64,000 nt of DNA from Hemileia vastatrix (lineage: Eukaryota; Basidiomycota; Pucciniomycetes; Pucciniales; Zaghouaniaceae), in assembly GCA_030280995.1 (NCBI GenBank), contig JASXTE010000014.1:3458656-3522655 (forward strand). Direction: 5' to 3'. Each line of letters begins with the position of its first letter. Within the stretch, counting starts at the first letter, position 1. Made by a program: the position numbers and the translations under genes. The notes beneath the pieces were generated by a model that saw only the letters and a program-made list of their open reading frames with translations, was not told where the DNA came from and ran no database searches. Below, one piece after another: positions 46,440 through 57,365 of this stretch.

Positions 46440-48525
46440 TTATGATGAAAAGTTGAATCGTGAAAATATATTACCGGGTGCTGTACATGCGGGCATCATT
46501 GTGCCCTGACCTAATTTATGTATGTTACAATCCTTTATGTCCAAACATGAGTGTTTTGTTTTTTTACTAAATAGCAGCTTTTCACCCCATCTATTGTGTT
46601 CGGCAATTGTCAGCTTGAATTGTTTGAACAAATATGAAAGGCAGAAAACCTTACTTCGATAAGGTTTGTTGAGAGACAATTTGTGACATGGATTTAAATC
46701 TATCATTTTTTTCTTTCTCTTCCATAGTCAATGCATGGGCAATGTTTTCTGCCACTTCTCTTCTCTCCAGGGGATCTATGATAAGGGCACCCTTCAAAAT
46801 TGCGGAAGCCCCGGTATGTTTTGATAGTATCAAAGGACTCTTTTTCTCCATTTGACATGCAACATACTCATAACTGACCTTAAGCAAACATTAGTGCGCA
46901 CCGAAAAAGAGAAATACCAAAATCAACATACTAGATTCATTCCGTCTTTTATGCTAGTTATAAGAAGGGCATCACTCATGGCATATAGAGCGCAAAGCGT
47001 TGCAAAATTAACTTTCGTGTATATGAAATCTAAATGAGGATTAGATTGAGATGGAAAGTCCATATTAATCTGGTTTACGGTATCTTTAACTTCCTGAACA
47101 TGATAATCATTTTCTCTTACACCTTCCCTGGTCGCTAAAATAGAAAAAGAAATAAGCCTGGATGGTGTTTTAAAGGATAAGCAAGTTTACCAACGGATTG
47201 CAATTTGCAGAAGTACAAATTTCCCTCGCCACTCTGACTTTTCTTTTAAAAGTAGCGTAATCGCCCTTAGCTTTTCAGGAATACCTTTGATATAACTTCA
47301 AGAATCATTTTAGTAATTTCACATGCAAAGACTGTTGAAGACGTCTTACTCCAGTCGATCAATGCTCAAAATAACTTTTTTTCCGGCATATTCATTTTTA
47401 AAACCTTTTATCTTCTGCTTGACCTCCTCAGTTTTGAGCTCCTTCTCAAACCGCTCCACATTTATTCCTATTGGTGAATCCATCACATGAACTTCACGTC
47501 CCAGATGCTGAAGGCCTTTGTCAGTTTTTGTGACCGAGGAATTCGTAAGAGCTGTTTGTTCAAACGCTTCAACATATGCCGGTAAATGAAACCCAATGCG
47601 ATCAGCGCCGAGAATTCCGTCTACACATGCAAACAGTCTGGAAGAGTGCCTGTAACCCATTCATTCAATTAGCTAAATTATCAACACTGAAATATAAAAA
47701 CCCCATACATAAACATATCCTTTTGCGGGAATGGTGTATGCATAAAAAAGTTCAGAAACATCACACCTCGAGAGCGTTTGCCTGCTCTAGAAAGTTGATT
47801 GTAATACATTATCATGTTGTTGCGTAAAAATTGCGGGAGAAGCACTGAATGTAACATGAGAGAGCCATACACCGATATGCAAATAGTATACTGTACATAA
47901 GGCTTACTCAATTGGTAATCATGGATCCAAACTTCCACATTTTTACCTTTGTCCACCTGTTCTTTTACTTTTTCGAAAACGGTCCCCGCAAAACATTTGT
48001 TGGCATTGACATAGGCTAGCCAATCTCCCTGTTGGGAATAAACTTTATTTGGCACATTATGTAGAACAGGCCACAAAACGGAGTTTGAAAACCCGTGACT
48101 GAAAAATCAAAGGTCGAATAAATTAACAGGTCACCACTACAAATTTACAAGGACAATGATATCGAGACACACTAGTACTTTGTTGCAATTTGTTCGTCTA
48201 GCCAAACTGGAGTGAACTTGGAGTCTCTTTGCAACTTCATCGTTACTTCAGCTTGATCTTCTTTGGAGACTCCCATTCCACACCATCCAACCCAATCAAA
48301 AGGAGTTATAGTGTGATAGCTCTTCAAGGCACTGACTAAACCTCCATCACTAGGCTCAAAACTGTATTTTTGAGTTACAGTTTCCGCCACTGGTCGGGTC
48401 AAGTTAGCTTTTGTAATGTTGTTTGAATTTATATCCAATGAGTTGCGCTTAGTAATTGTAACCGGAAGACGATTTGATACAACTATTAGCTGGGTTGAAT
48501 TATCCAGCACTGATATAAAACTCAT
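46440..48525 (-). CDS. TPS1: Trehalose-6-phosphate synthase (glycosyltransferase family 20)
   Basis: Makes trehalose 6-phosphate from UDP-glucose and glucose 6-phosphate in the cytosol. My model has eight exons: 48525-48173, 48098-47908, 47844-47709, 47649-47350, 47295-47195, 47134-46932, 46878-46655, 46590-46440. All seven introns are GT-AG, 53-74 bases. The phases agree and give 552 residues; yeast Tps1 has 495. Motifs in order: VVSNRLPVT and SDGGLVSAL (N-terminal sugar-binding loop), FDWVGWCGM, YYHGFSNSVLWP, WIHDYQLMLLP across intron 2, HTPFP, GADRIGFH, GINVERF, SIDRLDYIKGIPEKL (conserved Arg and Lys) across intron 4, and DGMNLVSYEYVACQ across intron 6. After HTPFP about 15 residues differ from the usual family sequence. 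The last intron is the least certain: I chose the acceptor that keeps WGEKLL. No stop or frameshift is seen. ATG chosen by family N terminus. Confidence 0.92.
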
Positions 48526-48851
48526 AATGAAAATTAAGATATGAATATTTTAACTTCAATATGTAATCAATTTTGTATAATATTTCAATTAATAAGTAAA
48601 AACCCAGGAAAGTTTGGATGAGATTTTTTAAAGAATTGAAAGACTTTATAGCTTTCTTTTAGCCCAAGTTCATCAGCTTACATCTTAAAGTGATTGATGT
48701 TTTTTAAAATGTCAAAGAAGGCAGAAAAATCATCGGGATACATTAATGTTTACAATTCTTTTCTGATAAAAATCAAGATATCGAAATTAAAAAATTGATG
48801 TGTTTTTGATTTTTTTGATTTTTTGTAGTTTCATGATTCTTGATACTCTAC
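48526..48851. other. Upstream region of the trehalose gene
   Basis: AT-rich, about 330 bases before the first MITE. No clear TATA box. The promoter must lie here or within the MITEs. Confidence 0.4.
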
Positions 48852-49235
48852 CACTACGGCACACTTTTGTTTCGCCGTGGAGCACAAAAATTACACAACA
48901 GTTGTGCAACAGTTTTGAAACAATTTTTTTCGCACTTAAGACCCACATAAGAACTTTAAGTGCTAAAAACAATTGTTGCACAACTGAAGCGTAATCTTTG
49001 CGTCACTGTTGCGCCCCAAGACGAAACGAGTATATGTTGCAGTGTACGGCACATGTTTGTTTTGCCACGGGGTGCAACAATTATGCAACAGTTGTGCAAC
49101 GGTTACGAAAAAATTGTTTTTTGCACTTAAGACCTACGTAAGACCTTTAAATGCAAGAAATAATTGTTACCTATTTGTTGCATAATACTTGCGCCACCAT
49201 TGCGCCCCAAAACAAAACGAACATTTGTTGCAGTG
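48852..49235. repeat. Two palindromic MITEs in tandem
   Basis: Unit 1 is 48852-49044 and unit 2 49045-49235. Each is a near full-length hairpin: CACTACGGCACA..TTTGTTTCG at the start against the complement of CGAAACGA..TTGCAGTG at the end, with TTGCACAACTG and GCACTTAAG inside. The units are related but diverged (CAACAGTTGTGCAAC in both). Confidence 0.8.
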
Positions 49236-49236
49236 A

Positions 49237-49361
49237 TACAGCTAAACCGGAAAAGCTTGCGGTTTTCTTGTCACTTATTCCCTGCCAAAAGCGGCATAAA
49301 CTCATGTTTTTGGCGGGAAATAGGAGACGAGTAACTTCAAAGCTTTTCAGGTTTTTCTGTA
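49237..49361. repeat. Palindromic MITE with TACAG ends
   Basis: TACAGCTAAACCGGAAAAGC at the left pairs with AGCTTTTCAGGTTTTTCTGTA at the right (about 50 imperfect bases), inner CCTGCCAAAA with TTTTTGGCGGG. 125 bases, abutting the tandem hairpins. Start is shared with the MITE at 45931. Confidence 0.75.
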
Positions 49362-50711
49362 GAATGATTTCAATTTGGGGACCATATCACCAGAAAGATA
49401 AACACCCGGAACTTTCTAGCAGATACCTATATCTAACCTCAACAATGAATAGAGACAAACTTATACTTATCGAAATGTCAACCAATACATTACAATTCTT
49501 CGAATCTATTGATTTTTGTTATTCCTTTTTGAAAAGAATCGAAACATAAAAATCAGAAAAAAATAGTTTTTTTAATTTTCCTTGGCTTCATGACGCTTGA
49601 TAGAATAATTTCAATTTTCAGATCATCTCACCACAAATATAAACACGTGGAATTTTCAAACGAACCCTTATTTCTATATTCAATGATAACTGAAAATAAA
49701 CTAGGAGTTGATTTTACCTAAAACTTTTGCGTTCAACCTCATTCAGATCCAGATGAGCGATCTTCACGTAAGTACTGCGGTGAAGCTAAAACTGATCTAA
49801 ATCAAAGCTATGAATAGGAAATTGCTATCAGGGAACTTGCTACCAGGTGTTAATTTGCTTTCCCTGACACTGGGCGCAAATAGTGGAAGATTGCCAGAAA
49901 CCCCCTTAACTCAGGGTTTACTCGTGTTTTAAAAAGCCGGGTTTTTGTGGATGTTTCGGAGTTTGTTGGTGGAGAAAACCAAGGTCTTTAAAATCAACTA
50001 TTAATCCGGCTTCGTGAGAGGTTTTTTAATCACCCGCTGTTTGCACGCTGTGTGATTTATCTACCGTAAATAGCTACACCCAGGTTATTAAACATAATGC
50101 AATAAATTTTTATCTATACAGTAACACCATAAATGATTGGCCATTTTTCTATTTTTCCTTTTTTTTTTTTTTTTTTTTTTTTTGCCTGGCTCAGCACTAT
50201 TCCGTCCCTAAATAGTGGTTTGTAGGCTTTTTTGGGTGATACACTTAATAAAAAAAAATGCCACGCCAGTACAAAAAGTGCACAAAAAAATGAGACAAGG
50301 GCCAAGAGTCATTGTTCTTGCTGTAAATCAATATCTGAAGAAATTTTTTTTGCAAATTGAAGTTGTAGATATATATATTTTTTTGGAAATGCCGTAAAAT
50401 ACCTGTAGAAACATCTTGATCTTGAAAAATCGGGTTCTTGGTATCCATCAATTTAACGGTAATGAACAACCCATTGATAACCACCTCACATGTTCGAGGG
50501 AGTAATAGAAAGACTTACATGTTTTTGCATACCCTCATTCATATCAAATGAAGTTATTTTTTCTGATCTGATTTACAAAACCAGTTTGAGGAAGCTTCCT
50601 CGGCGAATCACGCAAAAGTTACCATATGAAAAATGCAACATTTGCCGATGCACGCTGTTTATTGAGCAAAAATCACAACAGATAAGATTTTGAAAAATAT
50701 GACATTATAGC
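49362..50711. other. Unassigned region, possible exon remnants on the minus strand
   Basis: 49365-49450 and 49600-49690 are a degenerate direct duplication (CA.ATCTCACCA.AAA.ATAAACAC). There is a T-run at about 50160-50183. Two minus-strand stretches look coding: 50484-50405 (VVINGLFITVKLMDTKNPI) before a GTATTT, and 49784-49730 (HRSTYVKIAHLDLNEVERKS) before a GTAAAA. A 5' exon at 50542-50519 would need a 34-base intron, too short for fungi. I cannot join these into a gene. Confidence 0.3.
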
Positions 50712-50959
50712 TACGGGGACATCCGAAAAGGAAGAAACAAAAACAAAAAAAATTCAAAAACATTTTGACAGCTTTAAAAGCTGAGCGACAGATTGATTGA
50801 TGGGGGAAACGGGTAAAAGGGATGAAATGGGCAAAAATTGCCCTCAGCCTGCAAAATTCACATGCACCTGTCAACGCAATCTGTCACTCAGCTTTTAAAG
50901 CTGTCAAAAAGTTTTTGAATTTTTTTGATTTTGTTTCATCCTTTTCGGATGTCCCTGTA
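50712..50959. repeat. MITE with long TACGGGGACATCC ends
   Basis: 248 bases. About 85-base inverted ends: TACGGGGACATCCGAAAAGG and GACAGCTTTAAAAGCTGAG at the left, mirrored by CTCAGCTTTTAAAGCTGTC and GGATGTCCCTGTA at the right. TA-flanked, Tc1/mariner-like. Confidence 0.85.
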
Positions 50960-51239
50960 TATTAGAAATGGTTGGCGCAGTTTTTCGAAAAAACTCAATT
51001 TCTTTTGACAGAAACATTAACATTTGGCAGTAACTTTAGGGCAGTTATCCGGCGACAACCTAAACTTCTAATTATAGCAATTACCTGCATAAAGTTGCCC
51101 GGTGTCAACCTAAACTTCTAATTATAGAAAATACCTGCTTATTATAGCCCGGCGACAACCTATTAGACATAAATAAAATACATATTTTATTCAATGACAA
51201 TCTGTATCACATAATTTGTGCCATATGAAACCTTCTATG

Positions 51240-51315
51240 TATTCTAACCCTAACACTAACCCTAACTCTAATGCTAACACTAACACTAACATTTACAATG
51301 AAAATGATGGCATTC
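51240..51315 (+). repeat. Interstitial telomere-like repeats
   Basis: Degenerate CTAACC, CTAACA and CTAACT hexamers for about 50 bases, then CTAACCCTAACA again at 51313. The perfect unit CCCTAA occurs several times. Short and degenerate, so possibly chance or a relic. Confidence 0.5.
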
Positions 51316-51570
51316 TAACCCTAACATTGAGGAACAATGAGAATGAGCAAGTGATACTGCTAACTTTTTTAAGCAAACAATACTGCTAACTTATCTGAGG
51401 GAAAGGTACTGCTAATGTTGTAGGTTGTATACTATGCATGGCTAAATACATAGTAGGCTGTGCATGGCCAAAGGTTGTATGATTTTTATTGAATCACTAT
51501 AATTAGAAATCTAGGCTGTCACCAGATAATTGCCCTTACTATATTTAGCAGTTTAGGTTGTTGTTGGCTT

Positions 51571-51575
51571 GTAAT
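51571..51575. repeat. Target-site duplication of copia C, left
   Basis: GTAAT, identical to 56818-56822. Confidence 0.92.
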
Positions 51576-51688
51576 TGTTGAGTACTCTACTGCGCCACAT
51601 ACATATGTATATAGTCTAGATGCCCCAGAAATAAATAATCATCTGATCTTAACATGATACCACCACAACTAGTAAACTAAAGAGACAA
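51576..51688 (+). repeat. 5' LTR of copia C
   Basis: TGTTGAGTACTC to GACAACA. Same ends and sequence as 56703-56817 with about ten differences. Confidence 0.95.
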
Positions 51689-51700
51689 CAGGTTATGGCC
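51688..51700 (+). promoter_or_regulatory. Primer binding site of copia C
   Basis: GGTTATGGCCCC directly follows the LTR, complementary to the anticodon arm of initiator tRNA-Met (half-tRNA priming). One base differs from the GGTTATGGGC of copia A and B. Confidence 0.7.
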
Positions 51701-52072
51701 CCTTAAACTGCTAACTGGCTACGCCTTTTTTTCAAAAACATTATATCCCCAGTTTCTCTTGACACTCCATACTAACTACAGCCGGTTTCCTTCGGCGACA
51801 TATCAAAAATTTCTTTTCTTCTCCATACTGGAGTCGGTTTCCTTCGGCAATCCATTAAAAATAAAAACAACATTTTTTTTTCTTTTCTTCCTCTCTTCTC
51901 CTTTTTTTTCTTCTTCTTTTTTCCACATTTTTTTTTCTCTCTTTCTACCTTTCACTTCAGGATACCCGGGTTTGTCCTCTTACTAGGACCTACCGCAGTT
52001 TGACGGAGATGTCCGGAACTTCCTTTATATACTAACATAAAAAAATAAAAAAAAAAAAAAAAAAAAAAAAAA

Positions 52073-53064
52073 ATGTCAACACCATGAGTACTGAATGTGC
52101 CACCAAGGACAGCACCAAATGCACCTGCAAGAAGACGAGCAGGTAAGTCACAAGCGACCCCACCTCACATGCCCTCCTCTTCACCATCAAACCCTCCTAG
52201 AGCCCCTCAAGATGAAACAGTCCCTAATGATCCTGACAAAGCAGATGACAATGAAACAGTGTCGGGCTATCAAACAGATATACCAGGACAAGAAGAAAGG
52301 GAGGAAAGAAAAACGACGGCAGTCTCATTAGCTCATATTAAAGCAGAAATGAAAGACTGGCCACATACTTTAAAATCAGACGGTAGCAACTATCGAAGCT
52401 GGTATTTGGAACTGCAATTAGTCCTCCTTGACCACCTATATGACGAAGATTTCTTCACTCAACGCCGTGCTACTACCATCACTTCTCGAGAGACCATTGC
52501 CAGAACTATCCTGATGAACTCATTATCAAAAGACCTTAGGCAACAATGCATTTCAAAACGACCCAGCACTAGAGCCTTCTCATACCTGAAAGACCTTTTC
52601 AGTGCCAACTCACGCACCTCTCAATTAAATCTTTACCGCCAAATACACTCCCTCAAGTTAAGCTCTTTTGCTGACCCGTCGGCTTTGGTCACGAAGCTAT
52701 GAGAATTATTTGACAACATCAAAGAGGAAGGCTACACTTTTAAAGAAGATGCCATGTTCTCAATGTACTACAATATTGTGTAGATTCAAAATCAGGCATT
52801 TCCAATGAAGTCCATTGAGATGCTGAACACTCAATGGAGACAACACAAGTTTCACTGTCCTCTGCCAAAATGACCCGCATTTTGACAAACGCCTGGGACC
52901 GATACAATCAAACTCTGTAACTGGAAGAATCTTCTCCTCCTCCAATACCAAGTACATCTGCAGCAATAATACATGACTACCCTGAACCCAACACGGACTT
53001 ACATGCAGATGCTATTAAAACTATGCACTGTTGGAACTGTAACTCATTCAGTCACCTACAAAAC
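52073..53064 (+). pseudogene. Copia C gag with zinc knuckle
   Basis: An ATG at 52073 after a long A-run opens the frame; TGA at 52085 and at 52700 interrupt it. The open part 52097-52702 has GSNYRSWYLELQLVLLDHLYD and TRAFSYLKDLFSANSR, typical of copia gag. After frameshifts the knuckle CWNCNSFSHLQNRC (Cx2Cx4Hx4C) lies at about 53029-53070. Confidence 0.88.
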
Positions 53065-53066
53065 AG

Positions 53067-53666
53067 ATGTCCAATGTCAAAGCAAAACAGAATTTCCTCA
53101 GCCCTGCCAACGCTTGCTCCCTCACAATTCAAAGCTCATTACCCCGCCATAAACTATCCAGTACTAACCCCCCATATGTACCTCCTCATCGCCAAAATTC
53201 TCATCAACCGTTTCAGAACAGAACTCCTGTTAACCCCCAGCATCAACAAGGACGTATGGACTCTTACAAACCAACTTATCCTAGGAGAATTCCGCAAAAT
53301 GAAAAAAAAAAAATTGAGCCTCGTCAAGCTAAAATCATGGAAATTGGAGACCAACACGAAGCTGCAGCTGCAGATTTCCAAAACCTGACAATATCAGAGA
53401 GTGCTCCTCCACCAAATCAACCTCCCCCCGTCTTTGATACAGGTGCTACACACCATTTAACGAGTGCCTTAAACAAGTTAGTCAATTTTTCAGTCCTCCC
53501 CAAACCTTTACCCTTGAGAGTGGCAACTAACAATGTGCGTAATTTTATTACAGGGAAGGGCACCCTACGTTTTGCTGGACTGGGTGGGACAACTATCAAC
53601 ATTAATAATGTGTATTTCTGTGAGAATGCCTCCTGCAGCCCTAATCAAAGGTGGTGCATCAATTGA
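53067..53666 (+). pseudogene. Copia C protease
   Basis: A 199-codon frame; the first half is Pro/Gln-rich linker, then VFDTGATHHLTSALNKL with the catalytic Asp, and the VATNNVRNFITGKGTLRF block typical of copia protease. Ends at a frameshift near 53620, after which the frame moves by one. Confidence 0.88.
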
Positions 53667-54844
53667 ATGGGATTCTGATAATTGCATCTATGTTCACTTT
53701 GCAGGCATGCATGTTCTCCAAGCCATATTTAAAAACAGAAGATGGCTTTTCCCCTTCCCAAAAACAATGCAAAAAAACCCCTCACACCCAATAGACATAC
53801 CGACAACAATATCAAAATACAAAAATCAAAAAGACTCAAAAAATATCTCTGAAACTGTCAATCTTTTTGACCATCATCTAATAGAGACTCACACTGTGAA
53901 TAATCAAAACAATGACCTATTATTTTACTATCACCAACTTTTTGGGCATGCAAGCCTAAGACAAATACAAAAACTCATCTCCTCAGGTTTAGCAAAAGGT
54001 ATCCCGACTTCCATTCCTGCAGGTGAGATCAACAGCAAAGTGTGCAAAGTTTCAAAAAGCACCAAATGCTCAAACCTACCGTCTCGGGACAGAGTGATTG
54101 GCAAATTGGACCTCCTCACCGCTGATCTCATTGGTCCACTTGAAGAAACAACATTTGACAAAGGACTATATGCTCTCACAATCAAAGACTGTGCCACCAC
54201 GTACACTGAATGCCACATTCTAAAATCTAAAAGTGACACATCAACAATGATTATCAATACAATCAAAAGACTAGAAACACAGACGAATGTGAGTGTTAAG
54301 AGTTTCTGCTCAGACAACGGAGGGGAGTTTGTTAACAAAGTATTATCTGCCTTTTTTCATATCAAAAGGAATCATCCACGAACTGTCACTACCTTACAAC
54401 CACAAACAAAACGGAAAAATAGAGCGCCAAAATAGGCCAGTATCTGATATAGGCAGAACCATACTACTAGACAGTACGTTACCCAAATTCTTCTGGAGTT
54501 TTGCTTACAAATGGGCGGAATACTTGCAGAACTGCCTCCCAAACTCTATCTGCACCGATAAAACTCCTTTTGAATCAATGTTTGGATTTTCACCCATTGC
54601 GAATGTTATACGGCCTTTTGGCTCAACAGCCTATGTACACATTCACAGAGAAACAAGACTAAAGCTGGACCCAAGGGCAGAAAAATGCATATTAGTAGGT
54701 TTCCCACAAGCCTCCAAGGGCTGGTTGTTCTGGCACGTAGAACAGAAGAAGCTTATTGCCTCAGCCTGGGCAGCTTTTGAACCAACACCAACACCTCCCT
54801 CAAACAAAATGTCCATAAGCAATCTAATAAATCCTCCCAAATGA
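53667..54844 (+). pseudogene. Copia C integrase
   Basis: Pre-integrase block LLFYYHQLFGHASLRQIQKL, zinc ligands His-His-Cys-Cys (VCKVSKSTKC), then the core Asp in LTADLIGP and FCSDNGGEFVNK and Glu in NGKIERQNR. A one-base shift near 54345 separates the second Asp from the Glu. DKTPFESMFGFSP and RAEKCILVGFP mark the C-terminal end. A TGA at 54842 ends the frame. Confidence 0.9.
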
Positions 54845-56502
54845 AACCTAATCCACATGTTAAAATTAACCAACCTTGGAAATTTTGACGCTGAACAAAA
54901 AGTTGATGAGCAAGAAGATCTCCTCAACTCAATTGAACGTGCATCATGCTTCTTAGCCTCAACAGCACCAAAGTCATTCAAAGAGGCAATGAAACTTCCA
55001 AACAGCCAAAAATGGCATGTCGCATGCGTAGAGGAAATAGCAAACATGGACAAAATGGGAGTATGGGTCAGAACAACTCCTCCACAGTCAGCTAGAGTCA
55101 CTGATGCCCGTTGGGTTTTTGCTGAGAAACGTGATGCCGATGGCAATCTAATCAAACTCAAGGCAAGAGACGTGGCAAAAGGCTTCAAGCAAATCCACGG
55201 CATTGACTACCATGAAAAATTCGCCCCGACAGCGACATTTACCTCTCAACGCATTATTCTCACACTTGCTGCTTACCACAACTGGCCTGTACATTCCTTT
55301 GATGTTACCGCAGCCTACTTACACAGCCCTATTAATGAGGAGATATACATCAAAGACCCGCCCGGTTTTGAAGTAAATGATGGAAAGGCCCTACTCCTCA
55401 AGAAGGCACTCTATGGCACATGCCAAGCAGCCCGCTGCTGGTGGTAACACCTCTCATCAAAACTCACTTGTCTTGGCTACACCATTTCAAAATATGACAA
55501 CAGTGTATATTTCTTAAAACAAGATGATAACAATACAATAATTTGGGTCCATGTTGATGACAGATTAGTAACGGCAAACAGTACTGAGCAACTCAAATGT
55601 CTACAATCACAACTCGGTAATGAACTCACAATTAAATGGCAAACCTCACTTGACTCAATTGTTGGCCTATCCATCAAACGAAAAAATCATGGTTTCATTA
55701 TCAGCCAACACATGCTAATCAACAAGATACTAGACACATTCAGCCAAACCCATGAAACAAAACCAACTCCACTACCTTCTACAACATCACTAAAGGTTGC
55801 TTCCAAAGGTGAAATTCCTATAAATGCAACCAACTACCTTTCAGCCATAGGTTCATTAAGCTATATAGCAAGTGGCACAAGACCAGACATTGCTTTCAGT
55901 GTGAATTTCCTAGCACATTTTTCTAAATGTCCCAAAAATGAACATTGGTCTGGCCTTAAACATCTTCTTGCTTACCTCCGCAGCACAAAACACCTGACAT
56001 TAAATCTGTTCCCATCACCAAAAAATGACTCAAATGTAATGCTTAAGTGTTTTAGCGACTCAGATTGGGGCGGGGAACACTCACAATCAACTGGTGGAAA
56101 TGTGATTCTACTCAACAATTGCCCTGTCAGCTGGACATCAAGAAGACTCTCTTGTGTAGCAACGGCCACTTGCCATGCTGAATTAATGGCGCTCTCGACC
56201 GCCACTAAGACAGGCATTTGGATTAAAAACCTACTTGAAGACATTATCAATTTCAATGGAACATTAGACCTATACTGTGACAACAAAGCCTCCACCAAAT
56301 CAGCAAGCAACGAAAGCTCCAACAAAAGAACAAGACATATGGAGCGTGATTTTTATTATGTGAATGAACAACTATACAAAAAGAAGGCTACTCTATCATG
56401 GTTACCGTCAGAAAAACAACTTGCGGACATCATGACATAACCTCTCAACACTTCAAAGCACAAATTCACCTTAGAAAAACTTGGTCTCCTTTAGTTTTTT
56501 TT
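54845..56502 (+). pseudogene. Copia C reverse transcriptase and RNase H
   Basis: 54857-55447 has SFKEAMKLPNSQKWHVACVE, WVFAEKRDADGNLIKLKAR and HSFDVTAAYLHSPINEEIY. A TAA at 55445 follows AARCWW. The active-site box is WVHVDDRLV (His for Tyr of YVDD, a variant seen in fungal copia). RNase H 55712-56440 has Asp in CFSDSDWGG, Glu in CHAELMALS and the Asp of YCDNKAS; it ends ADIMT before a TAA where Lys is usual. Confidence 0.92.
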
Positions 56503-56693
56503 CTTTCTTCTCTCTTCTTTCTTTTCTCTTTCTCTCTCTTCTCTTTCCCTTCTTCTTTTTACTCTATTTTTTTTCCCATCTCACGGTTGCGAATCTTTTA
56601 TATAAACTTACTAAATAATATCAAACAAAAAAAACAACAAAACCAATAAAACAATACTTCACATATTATCTATAGTAATCTAGCGTCTTGTCC

Positions 56694-56702
56694 AGGGGTG
56701 GG
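56694..56702 (+). promoter_or_regulatory. Polypurine tract of copia C
   Basis: AGGGGTGGG directly before the 3' LTR. Confidence 0.75.
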
Positions 56703-56817
56703 TGTTGAGTACTCTACTGCACCGCATACATATGTATATAGTCTAGATGCCCCAGAAATAAATAATAATCCGATCTTAGCATAATACCATCACAGCTAGT
56801 AAACTTAAGAGACAACA
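56703..56817 (+). repeat. 3' LTR of copia C
   Basis: 115 bases, TGTTGAG to GACAACA, pair of 51576-51688. Confidence 0.95.
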
Positions 56818-56995
56818 GTAATATGCAGGCAATTACTATATTTAGCAGTTTAGGTTGTTGTTAGATAAATGCCCTAACTTTATCCTATATGCGCCAAAAT
56901 CTGCACATTTCACTGTCAAATGTCAATGTTTCTGTCAAAAGGGTTTAAGTTTTTTCAAAAAACTGCACCAACCATTCCTAATATAGCTACAGCCA
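56818..56995. repeat. Right part of the split foldback element; includes target duplication
   Basis: Opens with GTAAT (duplication) and ends with the inverse of the 50960 terminus. GGTTGTTGTTAGATAA and GTCAATGTTTCTGTCAAAA pair with the left arm. Confidence 0.7.
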
Positions 56996-57204
56996 AATTT
57001 AAAATGGTTGGTGCAGTTTTGCAAAAAGTATGGTAGCAAAGTCAGTGCTATCTCCAGAGTGAACCAGAGGTATAGCAGATGTGGTACCTATTGGTAGGTC
57101 AATGTGGTTTTGGTTTTAATATATAATTATTATTATTCACTCTCACAACAAGTATTCTGCTATCTATATACATGGTGATACTGCCACATAGTCAAGACCT
57201 AACA
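56996..57204 (-). repeat. Probable 3' LTR of copia element D
   Basis: On the minus strand TGTTAGGTCTTGAC starts at 57204, directly after a purine tract (AAAGGGGAAGG, 57205-57216). The LTR's outer end is not defined; a further ATGGTTGGTGCAG segment at 57007 belongs to another foldback repeat. Confidence 0.5.
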
Positions 57205-57365
57205 CCTTCCCCTTTGAAAAGATGCCAATGTCAGGAGGTATAAGGTATAATATATGTAAAGTAGTAGCAAAATAATTGTTGAGAATAATATATGTAAGGA
57301 AAAAACTATAGCAAGCCTAGAGCTTTGAACCCAAGTTAATGGCATGATTTGTTCAATGGTTTATT

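Larger units (their letters stand above)
50960..51575. repeat. Left part of a foldback element split by copia C
   Basis: TATTAGAAATGGTTGGCGCAG at 50960 is inverted at 56993 (CTGCACCAACCATTCCTAATA), and TTTTGACAGAAACATTAAC is also mirrored. Removing the copia gives an element of about 790 bases. It holds three tandem units of about 60 bases (CCCGGCGACAACCTAAACTTC) at 51045-51170 and a telomere-like stretch at 51240-51315. Confidence 0.7.
51576..56817 (+). mobile_element. Ty1/copia element C, complete but decayed
   Basis: LTRs 51576-51688 (113 bases) and 56703-56817 (115 bases), perfect duplication GTAAT, primer site at 51689 and purine tract at 56694. Interior order gag, protease, integrase, RT, RNase H is that of copia. 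5242 bases. Several stops and frameshifts, so not autonomous. Confidence 0.96.
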
